NCBI RefSeq assembly: GCF_023806125.1
Contig: NZ_JAMSKT010000004.1
Coordinates: 62,001-126,000 of the forward strand
From: Clostridium caldaquaticum
Lineage (GTDB): Bacteria > Bacillota > Clostridia > Clostridiales > Clostridiaceae
DNA length: 64,000 nt
Direction: 5' to 3'
Shown here: in pieces, positions 17,468 through 25,419 of the stretch
Layout of the letters: each line of letters begins with the position of its first letter
Numbering within the stretch: the first letter of the stretch is position 1
Program-made: the position numbers and the translations under genes
The notes under the pieces: model-generated
Databases searched by the model: none
Seen by the model: only the letters and a program-made list of their open reading frames with translations
What the model was told of the DNA's origin: nothing

Positions 17468-18718
17468 TTACAGCATTGAACTCATTAATGGATAATGTTC
17501 TTCTCCTACCCCTCCACACATAGAACTTAAACCTGAATGCAGAAAACAGGACCTGAATATAGCCTTATGTCCATATTTCAGCCTGATGTCATCAATGACC
17601 TTGTTTAATTTACTATCTTTATCGTAATTAAAAGAATCCAATAAAGAATATTGCTGATAATCATCAGAACAAAAATCAGTTATGTGCACTCCTAAATGAC
17701 GAATAGGATTACCATTCCATACACTATCAAATAAACAGCATGCAGTTTCATATATTTTTCTAGTTGAATTTGTAGCTGTACTTAACTTCTTTTGGCGTGA
17801 ATAAGTTATAAGGTCGCTGCCCCTTATGCTTACAGAAACAACATTACAGCAGTTATGTGAATTCCTTAGCCTCATACCTACTGTCTCGCATAAAGACAAT
17901 AGTACTTTGTGAGCTGTTTTCTTATCCTCTACATCAAAAGCTATAGTAGTACTGTTACCTATACCTTTCATTTCTATAAAATTGCTTTTTCTGACTTCTG
18001 AACTATCTATGCCATTGGCATAGTTAAAAATAACTTCACCGTGACTTTTAAAAATATTTTTCAGTATATCTATATCATAGTTTGCTAAATCTCCAATAGT
18101 ATAAATATTCAATTTATGCAGTTTTGGTGCTGTAGCCCTGCCTACCATAAATAAATCCTCAACCGGCAGACACCACATCTTTTCTTTTATTTCATTAGGA
18201 AATAAAGTATGTATTCTATCTGGTTTATTAAATTCTGAAGCCATCTTTGCTAATAATTTGTTGTTTGATATTCCTATATTTACTGTAAATCCTAATTCCT
18301 CTTTTATTCTTCTTCTTATAGTTTCTGCCAGCTCCATATAATCAGCATACAAATATTCCATGTTTGAAAAATCTAAAAAACTTTCATCTACACTAAATCT
18401 CTGTATGTTAGGCGTATATTCCTGAAGTATTTGATGCAGAGCTAAGCTGCACTGCATATATAAGTGATATCTTGGCGGTACAATTGTAAGCTCTGGACAC
18501 TTTATTCTTGCATTATAAAGAGTTTCACCAGTCTGTATATTGAATTTCTTAGCAGGTATTGATTTCGCCAGTACAATGCCATGCCTGCTCTCTTCATCTC
18601 CTCCTACGACTGAAGGTATTTCCCTTAAATCTAATTTTTCACCATGCTGAAGCCTATAGACAGCTTCCCAGCTTAAATAAGCTGAATTAACGTCTACATG
18701 AAAAATTAATCTGCTCAT
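17468..18718 (-). CDS. Y-family (DinB/UmuC-like) translesion DNA polymerase
   Basis: A 416-residue error-prone polymerase. The palm has DVNSAYLSWEA (8-18), AKSIPAKKFNIQTGETL and the catalytic SVDESFLDF; the thumb HhH stretch MVGRATAPKLHKLNIYTIGDL and a little-finger domain follow. It lacks an obvious C-terminal beta-clamp peptide beyond the family norm. It bypasses lesions that stall replication. A LexA-type box lies about 40 bp upstream, so it should be SOS-induced. Clostridial genomes often carry this UmuC-like form in addition to DinB. A small co-directional gene follows. Confidence 0.9.
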   Translation of the reverse strand: MSRLIFHVDVNSAYLSWEAVYRLQHGEKLDLREIPSVVGGDEESRHGIVLAKSIPAKKFNIQTGETLYNARIKCPELTIVPPRYHLYMQCSLALHQILQEYTPNIQRFSVDESFLDFSNMEYLYADYMELAETIRRRIKEELGFTVNIGISNNKLLAKMASEFNKPDRIHTLFPNEIKEKMWCLPVEDLFMVGRATAPKLHKLNIYTIGDLANYDIDILKNIFKSHGEVIFNYANGIDSSEVRKSNFIEMKGIGNSTTIAFDVEDKKTAHKVLLSLCETVGMRLRNSHNCCNVVSVSIRGSDLITYSRQKKLSTATNSTRKIYETACCLFDSVWNGNPIRHLGVHITDFCSDDYQQYSLLDSFNYDKDSKLNKVIDDIRLKYGHKAIFRSCFLHSGLSSMCGGVGEEHYPLMSSML

Positions 18719-18756
18719 TAACCATCATCCCTTATAAATAATAGTACTTTTATTTT

Positions 18757-18770
18757 AGAACACTTGTTCG
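18757..18770 (-). promoter_or_regulatory. LexA (DinR) box
   Basis: Minus-strand CGAACAAGTGTTCT matches the Gram-positive SOS consensus CGAACnnnnGTTCy exactly, 39 bp upstream of the polymerase start. Confidence 0.85.
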
Positions 18771-18865
18771 CATACCACTATTATATATCACAATTTCACA
18801 TTTTATAAGAGGGTTTTTAAACTTTTTTTCAAACCTGCTTAACGCTGTTTAATTTCCTATATAAT

Positions 18866-18890
18866 AAAAAGCACCTACAAAGGTAGATGC
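18866..18890 (-). terminator. Terminator of the decayed ABC-transporter operon
   Basis: Hairpin GCATCTAC/GTAGGTGC (one mismatch) followed on the minus strand by TTTTTATT; it lies just past the ATPase remnant. Confidence 0.6.
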
Positions 18891-18899
18891 TGTAAATTC

Positions 18900-19132
18900 A
18901 TATCCTTACCATTGCAGAAGTAAGTTCATCAGCAAATAATAGGTTAGATTTTAACATCATAGCCATAGCAATTCATACCCTTTGATTCATTCCGCCAGAT
19001 AACTCAAAGGGATAACTTTCTAAAATACGCTTTCCATCTAAAAGATTCATTTTTTAAAAAATTCCATAGCTCTTTCAATAATTTCCTCGCATCCTACTTG
19101 CTCATGTTGTTTAACAGCTTCATACAACTGAT
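18900..19132 (-). pseudogene. OppD/DppD-like ABC ATPase fragment
   Basis: Minus-strand reading gives QLYEAVKQHEQVG..., then in another frame ESYPFELSGGMNQRV, a stop, then IAMAMMLKSNLLFADELTSA. These are the signature LSGGMxQRVxIAMA and Walker B LLFADExTSA of OppD/DppD/NikD ATPases, broken by at least one frameshift and one stop, with Walker A missing. It directly follows the truncated permease fragment, so an internal deletion joined two genes. Non-functional relic. Confidence 0.75.
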
Positions 19133-19330
19133 TCAGCTAACACTTGGAGGCTGAAGAGTCTTTGATAAATCCTGCTCAAATGGATCATAAGGCACTAGCT
19201 TGTACGCAAAAGCGGTAACCATCAGAAGTATAATAACTAAAACCAAAAGAATATAAAATTTCATTATGGTAAAATCCCTTATGTTTTTTTGCTTAGAAAC
19301 TTTTACCGAACATTCAATAATCTTATTCAT
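19133..19330 (-). pseudogene. OppC/DppC-like ABC permease, N-terminal fragment
   Basis: A 65-residue open frame with one membrane helix (about 24-44) and the typical DppC start KLVPYDPFEQDLSKTLQPPS. Intact permeases are about 280-300 residues; here the frame ends right after this motif and runs into the ATPase fragment. The ATG follows the last codons of a DppB-like fragment, keeping the usual B-C-D order. Confidence 0.75.
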
Positions 19331-19333
19331 GCC

Positions 19334-19425
19334 TTAATCCTCCTGACCCATGCGAATTCGTGAGTCTAAATAATGATACAAAATATCTGCTATTAAATTT
19401 TAAAACTTAATAACAAAACCAAACA
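19334..19425 (-). pseudogene. OppB/DppB-like permease, extreme C-terminal fragment
   Basis: Minus-strand reading ending at 19334 gives NLIADILYHYLDSRIRMGQED and a TAA, the hallmark end (nxxxDxxYxxLDPRIR) of DppB/NikB permeases. No upstream coding can be followed. Together with the next two fragments it marks a deleted oligopeptide/nickel transporter operon. Confidence 0.65.
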
Positions 19426-19610
19426 AAAAAAGTCACAAAAATAGTTTCATAATGAAACAGTCTTCGTGACCTTAATTATTTCAATTGATAATTATAAAAT
19501 TTTATTTGTATCCTTCATTATAATATAATGCCTTCGTGACATTTACGTACTAAATTTTACTATATATTATTATTAAAATCAATATTTAAAAAGTTATCTT
19601 TTTTATTTTA

Positions 19611-20457
19611 CTAATCATTGCTAAATTCTATCACATTACCTGTGTTATTATATAAATAGCTTTCAACAAATTCCTGCCTAATTGTTTGTAATGCACTTTC
19701 TCCAGTACAATGACATATTCCTAAAATTTGAATATTTTTTTTCTTTTAAAAATTCAATTGTCTTATTTAACCTTTGTTCATCTGCATCAACTAAATGTGT
19801 GCCGCCAATGACTCCATAAATAGGCAGCCCTGTTCTTTTAATTATAGTTTCTAAAATATTAACTACACCAACATGAGAACATCCTAATATAACTATTAAT
19901 CCCTTTTGGAGATTTACTGCAAGTACTATTTCATCTGAAAAATCATCTAAAATATAATTTTCATCCTGCTTTATTACGAATTTTTCATTCAGCAGCTCAT
20001 AGTCATTCCATCTTGTAAAATTGAAAAATATCATTATATTTTCATTTATATAAAATATATCTTCTTCAATATATTTTACAGGGATATTCATTTCATTAAT
20101 ATATGACTCATCAAAAGAATTTCCAATATATTTATAAGAACTTTTTTCTAATACTTTGAATTTTTTATTAAAAAATCCTTTTCCTATAATTAACTTAAAT
20201 GAATTTCCTACATTTTCTACAAGTTCTCTAAAGCCTCCACTATGATCATAGTGTCCATGACTTAATATAACATAATCTAAATTTCCTAAATCGATACTCT
20301 TTTTTTCAGCATTTTTAATAAAATTTCCGCTTTCACCTGTATCAAATAAAATTTTCATTTCATCAATTTCAATATAAACAGAAAGTCCACTCTCACTATA
20401 TAAAACCCTATTGTCATCAGGATTATTTTCAATAAGAGTAGTTATTTTAACACCCAT
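19611..20457 (-). pseudogene. MBL-fold metallohydrolase (DHPS-like), frameshifted near its C-terminus
   Basis: The metal-binding motif SHGHYDHSGG and a later CSHVGVVN and GGTHLVDAD mark a metallo-beta-lactamase-fold protein of the dihydropteroate-synthase-like subgroup. The frame from 20457 breaks in an A8 run (19735-19742) and closes at 19678 with an aberrant tail. In the next frame the expected end continues, IQILGICHCTGESALQ..., to a stop at 19611. Shifting by one base restores a 280-residue protein with the conserved CHCTGE histidine. It may be a real mutation, slippage-based phase variation or a sequencing error. Last gene of the Fe-S cluster operon. Confidence 0.8.
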
Positions 20458-20489
20458 TTAATCATCACCTTTTAATATCATTTCCTTCA

Positions 20490-20876
20490 TTACTGCTTTC
20501 CTGACTTTTGAATATAATTATTAATAGCATTTCTTAATGCTTTAACTCCAAGGTTGGAACAATGCTTTTTATTTTCTGGAAGTCCCCCTAAAGCATTTAT
20601 AATATCATCTTCAGTAATTTTTAATGCTTCATCTAGAGTTTTTCCTTTTGCAAGCACTGTTGTCATGCTGCTAGTAGCAATAGATGCAGGGCATCCATAA
20701 ACTAGAAAACTAATATCTTCTATCAAATTATTTTCTACTCGTATATATATATTTAAAGAGTCACCGCATTTAGGATCTCCATTTGAACCTTCTCCGTTAA
20801 AGTTTTTTATAACGCCTGCATTTCTTGGACACATAAAATGCTCAATGACAATATCAGAATACTCATCTGTAAACAT
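20490..20876 (-). CDS. NifU/IscU-like Fe-S cluster scaffold
   Basis: A 128-residue scaffold protein. Three cluster-binding cysteines are visible: C in GDPKCGDSL, C in YGCPAS and C in KHCSNLG, the IscU pattern with the conserved aspartate in CGD. It assembles Fe-S clusters for transfer to apoproteins. I use the ATG at 20874-20876 because the GTG at 20885 lies in the AAGGA ribosome site. No cysteine desulfurase is adjacent; the operon instead holds Mrp and MinD-type ATPases that could receive or carry its clusters. Confidence 0.88.
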   Translation of the reverse strand: MFTDEYSDIVIEHFMCPRNAGVIKNFNGEGSNGDPKCGDSLNIYIRVENNLIEDISFLVYGCPASIATSSMTTVLAKGKTLDEALKITEDDIINALGGLPENKKHCSNLGVKALRNAINNYIQKSGKQ

Positions 20877-20900
20877 ATAATTCACTTCCTTACACTTTAA

Positions 20901-21359
20901 CTATAGAGTATTACTATGTTTGTTATTACTTCTACACCAATTTTTACAAAATTCTGCTTTCTTACTGCATATAACTCTTTGTGAACCACAAGCAGGACAG
21001 ATAGCCCTATCCTGCTCAAAATTTATTTCATAAACTATTCCACAATCTAAACACTTAAATTTGCAAAAATTAGTAGTATAATGTCCGCCGCTTATTTTTA
21101 TAGCTTTACCTTCTGTCAAAGCAACAGCAACCTTTTTTCTTGCACTATCTATTATATTTTGAAAAGTTTGCCTTGATACTTCCATCTTTTCAGCACATTC
21201 TTCCTGATTTAATTCTTCAATATCTTTTAGTCGCATTGCTTCAAGTTCTTCTACTTTTAAAATTATTTCTTCAATTTCGCATTTTGGTTTTCCCAAAGGT
21301 ACAAAATAAGTATTCTCTGGAAAAAACTCTACTTTTCTGAATTTTGTTGGTCTAGGCAT
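20901..21359 (-). CDS. DUF134 family DNA-binding protein
   Basis: A 152-residue protein with the DUF134 start MPRPTKFRKVEF, a sigma-70-region-4-like helix-turn-helix (VEELEAMRLKDIEELNQEE...MEVSRQTFQNII) and a C-terminal zinc ribbon (CKFKCLDC...CPACGSQ). The family is usually encoded beside NifX/orange-protein and MinD genes in anaerobes and is presumed to regulate them. The palindrome pair at the mrp promoter (24868-24919) is a candidate target (inference). RBS AAGGAGG. Its 5' part overlaps the end of a Fur-like fragment read in another frame. Confidence 0.85.
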   Translation of the reverse strand: MPRPTKFRKVEFFPENTYFVPLGKPKCEIEEIILKVEELEAMRLKDIEELNQEECAEKMEVSRQTFQNIIDSARKKVAVALTEGKAIKISGGHYTTNFCKFKCLDCGIVYEINFEQDRAICPACGSQRVICSKKAEFCKNWCRSNNKHSNTL

Positions 21360-21563
21360 ATTTTATCCTCCTTACATTTATTGCATATCCCAAGTAACAT
21401 AATATTTACATCATTAATTTCTAAGTTCTTTTCTTTTTCGATTTTTTTATTTAATTTTATATATTCTAAATTAAAATCTGTACTATCAATATCTATTATA
21501 CTATTACACTTGGAACATTTAAAATGAAAAGGAAAGATTTCTATCCATATAAAGTCTTCTTCC
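21329..21563 (-). pseudogene. Fur-family regulator, C-terminal fragment
   Basis: The minus strand reads FHFKCSKCNSIIDID...MLLGICNKCKED: the two CxxC zinc pairs and dimerisation region of Fur/PerR proteins. There is no start codon or helix-turn-helix; the reading begins within a few bases of the stop of the preceding NifX-like gene and runs 30 bp into the DUF134 gene. It is a deletion relic of a metal/peroxide regulator inside this Fe-S operon. Confidence 0.7.
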
Positions 21564-21569
21564 TAAATA

Positions 21570-21926
21570 TTAGCCATTACAATGACCTTCGTGAGCATGT
21601 TCAGTACATACACTACCTGTTGATTTTAATGTACCTTTTATAAATTTATCCATAACATCATCACATAGTCCTTGTACTCCAACAAAAACTTTTATTGCAT
21701 TTTCATTAAAAAGCTGCTGTGCTGTTTCTCCCATACCTCCTGCAATTATTACATTTACTCCGAGATTTTTTAAAAATACTGGTAAAAATCCTGGTCTATG
21801 TCCTGGGTTTGCTTCAAATTTCTTTTCTAAAATTTTGCCTTCCTCTACTTCATAAATTGCAAAACCTTCACAATGTCCAAAGTGACCACTTACATATTTT
21901 CCTTCACATGCAATTGCTATTTTCAT
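21570..21926 (-). CDS. NifX/NifB C-terminal-like (dinitrogenase Fe-Mo cofactor family) protein
   Basis: A 118-residue RNase-H-like fold protein of the family that includes NifX, NafY and the Mo-Cu orange protein. Signatures: MKIAIACEG, VSGHFGHCEGFAIYEV, VNVIIAGGMGETAQQLF. It ends in a His/Cys-rich tail (CTEHAHEGHCNG), suited to metal binding. With no nitrogenase genes around, it more likely carries or inserts a metal cluster in a non-nitrogenase setting. RBS AAGGGAGG. Located between the DUF134/Fur part and the first MinD ATPase. Confidence 0.85.
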   Translation of the reverse strand: MKIAIACEGKYVSGHFGHCEGFAIYEVEEGKILEKKFEANPGHRPGFLPVFLKNLGVNVIIAGGMGETAQQLFNENAIKVFVGVQGLCDDVMDKFIKGTLKSTGSVCTEHAHEGHCNG

Positions 21927-21951
21927 TTTGATTTCCTCCCTTTATTTTAAT

Positions 21952-22800
21952 TTAATTAATAGCCATTTCTATATTACTCCACATGTTTCTAATAGCATGA
22001 TACGCTTTACTATCTGGATAGTATATGATAGGCTTTAGCTCATTTATAGACTTCATTACAATATCATCATAAGGAATTTTGCCTACTAGTACTAATTCTT
22101 TTTCTTTTATAAATTTTTCTATTTCTGTGCTCATATCTTCATTTATGTCATATTTATTTATGCAAACCATAGTAAATATACCAAAGTGTTCACATAAATC
22201 TACTACCCTTTTCAAATCTTCAAGGCCGGATTTTGTAGGTTCTGTAACAGCTAATACAGCATCACTGCCTGTTATTGAAGATATGACGGAACATCCAATG
22301 CCTGGAGATCCATCTATTATAGTTAGTTTATCCTTATCACTGAATCTCTTAGCATTTTTCCTTAGATAAGTTATTAATTTTCCTGAACCATCACTTCCTA
22401 TTTCCATCTCTGCTCTTGAAATTATTCCTTTGTCTAATTTAGTAACAAATGTATCTGCTGTTTTTTCATCCTTTAACTTTATAGCCTTTTCAGGACATAT
22501 TAATGCGCAGGTTCCACAACCTTCACAAACAAAAGCATTGATTGTAAGATTATCTATAGCATGAAATTTGCAAACTGTTTCACATTTCCTGCATTTACTG
22601 CATATAAATTTGTTTATAAAAGCTTTTTTACCACCAATAAAATCTCTCTTTTCAATATCTCTTCCTTTATAAAACAGATAAAGATTTGGTGCATCTACAT
22701 CACAGTCTATTCTTATTACATCTTTGGCAAGCTCAGATAATGCTGTAGCAATAGTAGTTTTACCTGTTCCTCCTTTTCCACTTAAAACTACTAACTCCAT
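21952..22800 (-). CDS. MinD-superfamily ATPase with inserted ferredoxin domain (copy A)
   Basis: A 282-residue P-loop ATPase: deviant Walker A GKGGTGKTT (8-16), an inserted 2[4Fe-4S] ferredoxin module at about 65-115 (CSKCRKCETVC and CEGCGTCALIC), and the switch motif TIIDGSPGIGCSV. It pairs with the next gene, with which it overlaps by 10 bp. Such pairs occur with NifX/orange-protein genes in anaerobes and are thought to couple ATP hydrolysis to Fe-S or metal-cluster assembly. RBS AAAGGGGG lies inside the upstream gene. Confidence 0.88.
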   Translation of the reverse strand: MELVVLSGKGGTGKTTIATALSELAKDVIRIDCDVDAPNLYLFYKGRDIEKRDFIGGKKAFINKFICSKCRKCETVCKFHAIDNLTINAFVCEGCGTCALICPEKAIKLKDEKTADTFVTKLDKGIISRAEMEIGSDGSGKLITYLRKNAKRFSDKDKLTIIDGSPGIGCSVISSITGSDAVLAVTEPTKSGLEDLKRVVDLCEHFGIFTMVCINKYDINEDMSTEIEKFIKEKELVLVGKIPYDDIVMKSINELKPIIYYPDSKAYHAIRNMWSNIEMAIN

Positions 22801-23627
22801 AATAAAGCCCCCTTTACCGCCTCAGTTAGTTCATCAAATATTTTTCTATGCTGAAAATCTTCATAAAGTATTTTTCCTTTAGAATAAAGTACTGCGGTTT
22901 CTTTTCTATAAGGTATAGTTCCAAATAAATTTATTTTTTCATCTCTGCAATATTTTTTTATTATGTTATCTTTATCATCATCTTTGTTTATAACTATACC
23001 AAAAGGTATGTTATACATTTTCACTAATTTTACAGCCATTTTTAAATCATGAAGACCAAATTCTGAAGGTTCTGTTACAAGTATAGCTCCATCTGCATAT
23101 TTTAAAGCATTCACAACGTTACAAGAAGTACCTGGCGGACAATCAATTATATTAATATTATCTGATAAATTTTTAAGAAGCTCTCGAATAACAGGTACTG
23201 CCATAGGTTCACTTATGTTTAAAATTCCTCTGCTGCAATTTATACTTATATCTCTAGCTTTGCCGCTTTCAATTCTACCTATTTCTCTTTTATTATAAGT
23301 TATAGCAGCATTGTTACATACAATCTGACAAGCACCACAGCCATGGCATAACTTTTGAAATAGCATAATATCTTCTTTTACTTTTGCAAGAGCATTAAAT
23401 TGACATACCCTTACACAAGCTCCACAGGAAGTACATTTATTATCATCTATAACAGGATATTCAACCATAACTTTTTCTGTTTTGTCTATTTGAGGATTTA
23501 AAAATAAGAAACCATTTGGTTCTTCTACATCACAATCTATATAATTTGATTTTAATGCAATGGCAAGATTTGTAGAAACTGTAGTTTTACCTGTTCCTCC
23601 TTTTCCACTAAGCACCACTATATTCAA
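22791..23627 (-). CDS. MinD-superfamily ATPase with inserted ferredoxin domain (copy B)
   Basis: A 278-residue paralogue of the next gene: Walker A GKGGTGKTT, ferredoxin insert (CTSCGACVRVC and CHGCGACQIVC), switch motif IIDCPPGTSCNVV. It starts with TTG behind GGAGATGAG. The 10-bp overlap with copy A suggests translational coupling and a heterodimer. Role as for copy A: Fe-S/metal-cluster handling. Confidence 0.88.
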   Translation of the reverse strand: MNIVVLSGKGGTGKTTVSTNLAIALKSNYIDCDVEEPNGFLFLNPQIDKTEKVMVEYPVIDDNKCTSCGACVRVCQFNALAKVKEDIMLFQKLCHGCGACQIVCNNAAITYNKREIGRIESGKARDISINCSRGILNISEPMAVPVIRELLKNLSDNINIIDCPPGTSCNVVNALKYADGAILVTEPSEFGLHDLKMAVKLVKMYNIPFGIVINKDDDKDNIIKKYCRDEKINLFGTIPYRKETAVLYSKGKILYEDFQHRKIFDELTEAVKGALLWS

Positions 23628-23645
23628 CCTATACTCATCTCCAAT

Positions 23646-24011
23646 CTAGTGAGCTCCTCCATGATGTGCAGGACCAGCTGTTTTTATTTCTTTAAGTTCT
23701 CCCTTATTATATTGTTCAATTACTGAACTTATAGGTATATTATTGCATTTATATGCTTTAATACCTGCTCTTTCAATAATTTCAAAAGCATTCGGTCCAA
23801 GATTTCCTGTTATAATAACATCTACTTTTTCATCAATTAACTGATTAGATGCAGCAATACCTGCTCCCCCGCTAGAATTTTTACCTTCATTTTCTATAAT
23901 TTTTATTTCTTTGCTTTCTGTATCATGAATTTGAAAATACTCACATCTTCCAAATCTAACATCTAGTAAATTTTCTGAAGTTTTTCCTGTTGCTGAAATT
24001 GCTATTTTCAT
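23646..24011 (-). CDS. NifX/orange-protein-like dinitrogenase cofactor family protein
   Basis: A 121-residue second member of the family: MKIAISATG, VRFGRCEYFQIHD, VDVIITGNLGPNAFEII, and a histidine-rich end (AHHGGAH). RBS GGAGGAATC. Its start overlaps the mrp stop by 4 bp (ATGA), so it is coupled to the ATPase gene. Probably a carrier for a metal cluster delivered with Mrp (inference). Confidence 0.86.
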   Translation of the reverse strand: MKIAISATGKTSENLLDVRFGRCEYFQIHDTESKEIKIIENEGKNSSGGAGIAASNQLIDEKVDVIITGNLGPNAFEIIERAGIKAYKCNNIPISSVIEQYNKGELKEIKTAGPAHHGGAH

Positions 24012-24844
24012 TTTGATTCCTCCAAATCTCTAATAATACTTGTTACTATAGGATTGAAGATTAATTCAAGACTTTCATTTACACTTTCATACCAGCAATC
24101 GCTTAAACTGCTTATACTATTTAACATAGGAAGCTCTGCTAAAAGTTTTAAATCCATTTCCTTTAAAAATTTATCTGTATTTTGTCCATTGAAAAGTTTT
24201 ATTTTTTTGCCACAATCAGGACAAGTTATATAACTCATATTTTCAATAACACCTAAAACATTTATGTTCATCTTTCTTACCATATTTACAGCTTTTGAAA
24301 CTATCATAGACACTAAATCCTGCGGCACAGATACCATTATAACCCCATTAATAGGTATTGACTGCATTACAGTTAAAGGAACATCACCTGTTCCCGGAGG
24401 CATATCAATTATTAAATAATCCAAATCTCCCCAAAAAACATCTGTCCAAAACTGCTTAACAACACCTGAAATCACAGGTCCTCTCCAAATTACAGGTTCA
24501 TCTTCTTTCTCTGTTAAAAAATTTAATGACATAACCTTTATACCATCAAAAGTTTCAACAGGTAATAACACCTGTTCAATACCGCTTGCTTTTTTCTCTT
24601 TTAATCCAAGAAGTCTTGGAATACTTGGACCTGTTATATCTGCATCTAATACTCCTACACTATAACCTAATTGATTTAAATGTTTTGCAATAAGAACAGA
24701 AATTGAAGATTTTCCAACTCCTCCTTTTCCACTCATAACTCCAATAATTTTTTTTACATTGTTTAAAGGATTATTTTCAATCATACAACTTTCTTTATCT
24801 TTAGTGCATTCATTATTTGATGGACATGAAGTACATTCTCCCAT
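24008..24844 (-). CDS. mrp: Mrp/NBP35-family Fe-S carrier ATPase
   Basis: A 278-residue ATPase: Walker A GVMSGKGGVGKSS, YLIIDMPPGTGDVPLTVMQ, and a CPDC pair in SYITCPDCGKK that binds a bridging Fe-S cluster in dimers. An extra N-terminal Cys cluster (CTSCPSNNECTKDKESC, 4-20) resembles NBP35. It carries clusters to target proteins. The frame opens at 24913, but GGGAG with the ATG at 24842-24844 gives the best start. First gene of the operon; a strong promoter and two palindromes lie just upstream. Confidence 0.9.
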   Translation of the reverse strand: MGECTSCPSNNECTKDKESCMIENNPLNNVKKIIGVMSGKGGVGKSSISVLIAKHLNQLGYSVGVLDADITGPSIPRLLGLKEKKASGIEQVLLPVETFDGIKVMSLNFLTEKEDEPVIWRGPVISGVVKQFWTDVFWGDLDYLIIDMPPGTGDVPLTVMQSIPINGVIMVSVPQDLVSMIVSKAVNMVRKMNINVLGVIENMSYITCPDCGKKIKLFNGQNTDKFLKEMDLKLLAELPMLNSISSLSDCWYESVNESLELIFNPIVTSIIRDLEESK

Positions 24845-24867
24845 AAAATCATCTCCCAAAAGTATAT

Positions 24868-24919
24868 TGGCATTTGCCACTTTCATAATACTACTATTTT
24901 TTGTTATTGTCAAATGCCA
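24868..24919 (-). promoter_or_regulatory. mrp operon promoter flanked by two copies of a palindrome
   Basis: Minus strand: -35 TTGACA (24908-24913), 17-bp spacer, -10 TATTAT (24885-24890). TGGCATTTGCCA (24868-24879) sits at the start-site side and TGTCAAATGCCA (24908-24919) overlaps the -35. Arms TGGCA/TGCCA, starts 40 bp apart. Layout of a repressor that blocks RNA polymerase. Confidence 0.65.
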
Positions 24920-25058
24920 ATTTGAATTTTTAATATTTTTTATAACTTTTAATCAAAATAAATTACATCAACTATAAAATTAAAAGTTTTTATTGAATTT
25001 TATTATTTATTCAGGGAATAATATTTATAAATTTGATATTTAGACAGGAGGCAGCATT

Positions 25059-25307
25059 ATGGAGACAACAATTATGGCATTAACTTTAGATCCACGAACT
25101 GCTCAAGCTCCAAAAGTACAATCAGTTTTAACAAATCACGGCTGTGCTATACGAGCAAGAATTGGATTGCATGAACAAAGCTCTGATTTTTGTTCAGAAA
25201 AAGGGCTAATTCTTTTGCAGCTTAATTCAGATTTAAATGAAGTTGAAAAACTTGAAAAAGAACTTTTAAATCTTGAAGGAGTTAAAGTTAAACATATGAC
25301 TTTATAA
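25059..25307 (+). CDS. Small ACT/ferredoxin-fold-like protein
   Basis: An 82-residue protein, divergent from the mrp operon, with AGGAGG before its ATG. It reads as two beta-alpha-beta halves (QSVLTNHGCAIRARIGLHEQ; NEVEKLEKELLNLEGVKVKHM), and the ending is like small ACT-type regulators and the hydrogenase-associated putative regulator family. No catalytic motif. It might bind a small ligand or nickel/iron and act with the Fe-S operon next door; the family assignment is tentative. Confidence 0.65.
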   Translation: METTIMALTLDPRTAQAPKVQSVLTNHGCAIRARIGLHEQSSDFCSEKGLILLQLNSDLNEVEKLEKELLNLEGVKVKHMTL

Positions 25308-25362
25308 TAATTGTAATAAAATTAGATTTTTTTCTAATTTAAGTGTAAATTTATCAATAATA

Positions 25363-25402
25363 AAATCCAGTAGAAGGCTTTACAGCTTGTTCTACTGGAT
25401 TT
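25363..25402. terminator. Bidirectional terminator between convergent genes
   Basis: 13-bp perfect arms (25363-25375, 25390-25402), with A/T-rich flanks on both sides; serves the small plus-strand gene and the minus-strand HELCH-protein gene. Confidence 0.75.
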
Positions 25403-25419
25403 ATTTTAGCGTTAGTATC

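Noticed and set aside
21570-24844. The NifX/MinD/Mrp operon as part of a nitrogenase locus
   Set aside because: No nifH, nifD, nifK, nifE, nifN or complete nifB in the window; the ferredoxin-insert ATPases point to the orange-protein type instead.
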